Shown here piece after piece: positions 58,991 through 64,000 of a DNA stretch of 64,000 bases (within the stretch, counting starts at the first letter, position 1; the number at the start of each line of letters is the position of its first letter). Source of the stretch: Campylorhamphus procurvoides (Eukaryota > Chordata > Aves > Passeriformes > Dendrocolaptidae); the NCBI GenBank assembly GCA_013396655.1, contig WBMV01006647.1, forward strand, positions 127,221-191,220. Reading direction: 5' to 3'. The position numbers and the translations under genes were made by a program. Under the pieces are notes generated by a model, which ran no database searches, was not told the DNA's origin, and saw nothing but the letters and a program-made list of their open reading frames with translations.

Positions 58991-61399
58991 ATCTCTCTCT
59001 CTCTCAATTTCTTTGTCTTTTCTTTGTCACCACATCACTGGGAGAGCAGAGAAATCAGGAGGAGATTTTGATTAAAGATCCATCACAAATTAATGAACAA
59101 AAGTGCAATCCGAGCACTTCACGCCGGAATGGAACAGTTTAAAAAATCACGAAGCGAAACATAAGAACCCTAGAAAAGTTTGGATTGGGGAATCAGAATT
59201 ATTTGGGAGACTGTGTGCTAATCAACAGCAAATGTAAGAATCCCTCAGGCTGAAAGGGCAGTGAATGACGGGTGTTTTTTAGACTGGAGTTTTTCAATCA
59301 GCAGTTTCTGAACATTTCTCATTATGATAATGGTGATGGGATTAATTATCACCATGAGAACAAGTGATAATGGTACTTTGAACTGTATTTGTCACCAGAT
59401 GACACAGACTGTTCCTTGTTTTTACGCTCTCCAGGACCTTTGTGCGTTGAGAGGTGCCAAAAAATGGCCCAGCTGGGCAGGAGATGTCCGAGGAGGACAA
59501 ACACCAACTGGGCAGGGTCCTTACCTGGTTGAATTAAGATGTCACCAGGAAAATAATTTAAATTAGTCCTTGGAGTTGACGTCCAGCTGCAGCAAATACT
59601 TTGAACATGATATGGAAGTGAAAATATGGGATTGCTTTTCAAGAAATGATGTTCTCACACAAGTCAAATTTCTAAAGGCCACTTGCAAAACTGTTAACAA
59701 ATGAAAAAAAGTTTGGTTTAGCCCATGTTGGAGAAGGAACATAAACCAGAGTGGTGGGTTTGCAACATAACTATTCCTAAGTCACAGTCCTAGCATGGAT
59801 AATTCTGATAAAAAAGGTAATTTCATAACTTCTGATTCTCCTGCAGTCACTCGATGAATTTGCTGATAAAATAAAACAACTTGCATTTCATTTTGTGTAA
59901 AGTTTTATGGTGGATCTACTACTTGTGTGACTTCCAGAAGCCACTTTTTGTCTGAAAACATTAATATTTGCTACAATTTGTTCCACACAAGTGGTTGCCC
60001 ATGTGGAAGAAACTCTCTGGAACTTCTTTCCTTGTAATTCGATTTACTCAAGGGACATGGAAGCACTTCTAGTGCTGTTGAGCATCCCTTACCAGCCCAA
60101 CTAATTGATGGATAACTGACATCCCATGCTCAGCTTTCATAATGTTATCTGATTAATAAGCAATAAGCACCTCAGGAAATCAAAATTAAATGCCCACTCG
60201 TGGCAGTGTGAGTTTCGAACCCTCCTGCCTGGAGACTTTCCATGGATTGATTCATTAAATGTTGCATTGGCAGATGAAGATCAGGGGAACAAAAACCTTT
60301 GCCTTTTGCTTTAGAGATGAAGTTTTACCCCCTTGGTTCACTGGAGGGGTAAAAGCTCCACACAGCTCCTTGGGTGGCTGAAATCCACCCGTGGGCAGGG
60401 CTGGGTTGTCCTCCAGGCAGGGCTGGAGAGGGAAAGAGGGAGCTCAGAGAGATGTATTTATGAACACATCCTGAATTTATGGCCCTGTTTTGTGGGTAGT
60501 TAACGGTCCTGCTGGACTGGCCCAAAATCCTGCTGGGGATTCCATAAAAGGTACTGGAAGCTCCAGTAAAGGTGAAGAAATAAAATATCTCCAGGAGGCT
60601 GGAAGAAGAGAGAGACAGCCTTCTTCTGCAAAACGCTTCCAGAAGAGAGAATGAAGCACTTAATTCCCGAGGAGATCCACAAAGTCCTGCTTTCCTCATG
60701 GAATTCCCAGCGAGCACCATCACAATGATGTGACAACCCTCAGCTTGAGGTCACAGATGGGATTTCAAAAGATGGAGAAGTCTTCAAACTCTCCTTTTTA
60801 GGGTGAAGCTTTCCATTTGAGCTACACCAGACTATTTTGGCTGCCTCCCTGATGCTTAATGAAAAATGCACTTATTATTTAACAAATTTAACAAATCTGT
60901 AGTTTCCTAGTGCAGTGAAACCTGTCCTTGGGGAGATATGCATATTCATATTGTATTATGTTTCAGAACTCCACTTCTCCCAAACTTCCAGATGCATAGC
61001 CAGCTTCAGCCCTTCAGAATTGAATTTGTTAGCTATTCCAGAGTTTCTTGTATGTTCAAATCTGTATTTTTCCCATTTTATACTCATTAAGCTGTAGCAG
61101 AAGTTGCACAGAGTGTCGATTACACGAAGGGACCTTGAACAACAAAGGCCAAGTTTGCACCATGATCAGTTCGTGGAGCTGTAGGTGGGTAAGTGAAGGA
61201 ATGTGCAGATGATTAGTAGAATATCTTAATTCAGAAATATAAATGGGTTTATACATAAAATTAGAAGTAATTGCAGTAATAGAATGATTGTTACCTTTCC
61301 AATGTAGCAGGTTGGAAAAACCTTTATTCTTACTTTTTATTGCTCTGGTTTCTAATGTTTCTTTGACTTGACATTTATTTACAGTCTGCTCTCTGTCTT
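58991..61399. other. Unannotated single-copy DNA
   Basis: No gene. A short CT run follows the LTR end at 58992-59004. Otherwise ordinary sequence with short conflicting frames. Confidence 0.5.
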
Positions 61400-61560
61400 T
61401 GCTCTTTTTACCCAGTGTTGAAGTCTACTCATTATGTAATAGAATAAAACCAGTGAAACAGAATATGCAAATTGCATTTCAGTTCACCGAGAGCCTCTGC
61501 TTATGACAAACTTTTGTGTAATAAAACGTGTTGGCTCCAAGTTTACTTCTCCATTCAGGA
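61400..61560. promoter_or_regulatory. Candidate conserved block with POU-type palindrome
   Basis: Contains ATGCAAATTGCAT at 61465-61477, an octamer (ATGCAAAT) overlapping an inverted TTGCAT, one base short of a perfect palindrome. The surrounding 160 bases are repeat-free. An octamer-factor dimer site is plausible by sequence; occupancy and conservation are unknown. Confidence 0.35.
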
Positions 61561-62245
61561 CTTTTTGGCTGTAAAAAAAAGCTCTTCTAAGGACAAGGCT
61601 CTAACACAAGGATTATTTTTTTTTCCTTTGCTGTGAAAATCTATATTTTTGTCACTGCCTTAACCTGAAAAAGATAAAGATTCATCTTTGTTTGCCTTTA
61701 AACTTTTTTTTTTCTCCCCTGCCCATTCCTTTTTAACTCATTCCTATAACAGTCTGTTTCGAGCAACAACCCTGACAGCCAAACCTACGAGGGCTTTCAA
61801 ATTCAATAAGCAGGGCTGGAAAGGAGACATCCCTCATCTCAACTTCAGCTGAGTAACTGCAGATCCTTAACATTACCCTCCACACTGGAGGTCTCCAAAG
61901 CCATCAATCTGCTGGCAACGTGCTGACAGCTCCGAGTGGTTCCGCGGCGTCTGGGACGTGCCGTGCCGCTCCAGGAGCGCTCTGAGATCACTGCCGAGGA
62001 GGTGACTTATGAGCCAGAGGTGGAGGGTTCTGGTCCTGCAGAGCCAGGAACACGAGCCCCCCAGGAGAGCTGGAAGCTGGGGAAAGGACAGCACTCGGGC
62101 CCGTGTCCTCAGCAGCAGGAGGTTCTAGGTTAGGGTCACCCATAGGAAAGTGGGTATGATTTGTAGGACTTTGTAGAATACCATCTGGATTCAAACCAGA
62201 GCATCCTCTCCCTCATCCTCCTACACCTTTCAACGTTCTGGTGTG
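61561..62245. other. Unannotated single-copy DNA
   Basis: T-rich tracts near 61615 and 61706. A GC-richer, CpG-bearing pocket lies at 61910-62100, with overlapping chance frames on both strands. No gene can be supported. Confidence 0.5.
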
Positions 62246-62495
62246 GAAATCCCTGGATCTCTGAGGTTGGAAAAGCCTTCCAAGGTCATGCAATCCACGC
62301 TGTGCCACATCCCCACCTTGTCCCCAGCCCAGAGCACTGAGTGCCACGGCCAGTCCTGCCTTGGGCACCTCCAGGGCTGGGCACTCCAACCCTCCCTGGG
62401 CAGCCCCTGCCAAGGCCTGGACACCCTTTCCTTGAAAAATTGAGCTCTGTGTCACCATTTCTGTGCCACACCTGCCTTTCCCTTCCTCCTGAGAA
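62246..62495 (-). mobile_element. CR1 LINE 3' fragment
   Basis: Plus strand: ggatctctgaggttggaaaa, gccttccaaggtcatgc, cagagcactgagtgccac, cacctccagggctgggcac and ccctgggcagcccctgcc. 5'-truncated, with stops in the coding remnant. Confidence 0.92.
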
Positions 62496-64000
62496 GGTTT
62501 TTGCAAAGCTCACAGGCCACCTGCAGGAATTACTTTGGAATCAAGTTTTTATATTATCAAGTTTCCATATTTTTTGCTTTGTACGATCCCTCTCTTGTTG
62601 TTTTGCTAAAATAGCTTTTATCAATGTGTACAATGACTTTTAACAATGTCACAATAACTTTGTCATGGAATAAAACATCACTTTTTTTGGCCATGCCAAA
62701 GTTAAGTGCAGGCGCTCACAGCATGGAGACTTATATGCATATATGGTGATTGCTGATGTGTCCCAATTAGTCCTGATTAGATATTTGAGAAGGATGCATC
62801 CATTTCTCACATTAAAGACTAAAGCCAGCAGTCTGAGGCTGTGTAAGTCAGCAAGATACAGCATCAAAATGAAGTGGGAGTTGGGTCTTTAAACCCCTTC
62901 AACCACATTTAAGACTTTTGCCTGGAGAACTCCACCACAGACCAGGAATATCTGCCAAACAGGAATAATTCTTAGGCTCCATACATAGACTTTTTCCCCT
63001 TTCTTTTTTTCTTTTCATCTCCTTTACCTTTGCTAACTTTATCTTTCCCTTGTCTCTGTCATGAACTGCAATTTTATTTCAAGCTGCCCTGTCCCCATAC
63101 CCTGCTCCAGCAAACCCACCCGTGCATTTTGGGCCAAATTCTGACTGCCTTGGGTCTAAAGTCCCTCAGATTTCCTCCACTCAAGCCAAGCCTGATTTCC
63201 TGTCCTCTCTATAAGGTCATATGGATGCTGAGTGGCTCTGATACGTTAATATTATTCTCCAGATCAGTGGAGCTTCTCCACCAGAAGCTACGACGTGTAA
63301 GTGACACCCTGGCACTGCAGGAACGGCTGGTTCTGACCCCAAACCTCCAGTTGCTTTGCTGAGATACCTTTGGGCAAAGTCACTCAACCGCATCACAAAC
63401 AACTTGCTCGAAGACTGGAGCACACACTGTTTGCTGTATAATCCTCTCTAATGCTCTAGTTTTTCTTCCTTGAGAAAAGATTAAAGAAGAGAATTACATT
63501 GGAGCTGGTGGAGGCATGATCCATGCCCCCTTGATTATATGGAAACATTAAAATATCATCAGCATGTTAATTTTATCAACTGAACTGTATGAGATTTATT
63601 CCTATCTCTTATCTATTACATTAGTCTGGAAATACAATTTATTCTGGTGGTGGGAATGTCAGACAGAGAGACCAAAAACATCTGGACGTCTTAATATGAG
63701 ACATTTTCTAGGATGTGGATTGCCCCTTTGAAATTAATTCTGCTAATAAGGAGGCAGAAATTTCATAGCCTATTGATCTTTCAACATAGAGCCCTGAGTC
63801 TTTATTGGGCTAGAACAGGTACATACAAAGCAGGTTCCTTTGAGGGTTTGTTGGCCACGTGTCTTCTGTTACATATTTGAGTATCAAACACAGTAGATTA
63901 TTTCAGCATCCTAATATAAAACACACAGCATCAGATAAGCCCCAGCCATCACAAACGGCAGGATTAATAAAAATCAATGAAAATTCCCCGAGAAAAACAA
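62496..64000. other. Unannotated single-copy DNA to window end
   Basis: No gene or repeat recognised. About 63480-63650 is repeat-free AT-rich sequence (GCATGTTAATTTTATC and similar) that could be a conserved element cut from its wider context. Confidence 0.45.

Noticed and set aside
60180..60240. Possible tRNA on minus strand (GGTTCGAA-like box)
   Set aside because: The T-arm does not pair and no A box or acceptor stem can be built around it.
62130..62210. Possible tRNA-like GGATTCAAACC box
   Set aside because: No matching stems or A box upstream.

Overview
The window looks like nuclear DNA from a bird, probably a songbird. About two dozen 3' ends of CR1 LINEs are scattered on both strands, several ending in the ATTCTGTG-type terminal repeats of avian CR1, and two LTRs resemble avian ERVL LTRs. 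'Bird' is close to certain; 'songbird' is a judgement from recalled repeat resemblance and needs a repeat-library search. No bacterial-type genes, operons, rRNA, tRNA or CRISPR arrays are visible.

I find no protein-coding gene I can support. All open frames are short or low-complexity, overlap one another on both strands, or run through CR1 remnants. The window is best read as an intergenic desert or a very large intron: AT-moderate single-copy DNA with CR1 fragments, low-complexity tracts and several several-hundred-base AT-rich blocks rich in TAATTA/ATTTGCAT-type words. These blocks look like conserved non-coding elements (candidate developmental enhancers), but that is unproved without alignment.

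Layout: 1-1.5 kb, a 0.4-kb duplicated block around a single N. 1.5-18.5 kb, single-copy DNA with nine CR1 fragments and candidate conserved blocks near 13.0 and 16.1 kb. 18.6-19.3 kb, the most enhancer-like block. 19.5-20.1 kb, two small tandem duplications. 22.5 kb, a three-copy 52-bp repeat. 24.66-25.45 kb, a 16-bp minisatellite with 39 identical units. 26.77 kb, a 15-bp-arm palindrome. 28.4-32.8 kb, a 2.2-kb block present twice around a single N. 36.0 kb, a 19-base poly-C run. 40.1-40.8 kb, an ERVL-like LTR on the minus strand. 42.7-44.4 kb, an 850-bp block present twice around a single N. 50.1-50.5 kb, one CR1 inserted inside another. 58.6-59.0 kb, a second ERVL-like LTR. The rest is single-copy DNA to the end.

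The main practical result is that all three N bases in the window are single Ns. Each has a long direct repeat whose first copy ends exactly at the N and whose second copy begins at or a few bases after it. That is what unmerged overlapping contig ends or two haplotypes placed in tandem look like, so about 3.5 kb of the window is probably artificial. I see no convincing new biological system. The most interesting biological leads are the minisatellite, the long palindrome at 26.77 kb, the TAATTA-rich hairpin at 43.07 kb and the candidate conserved blocks.
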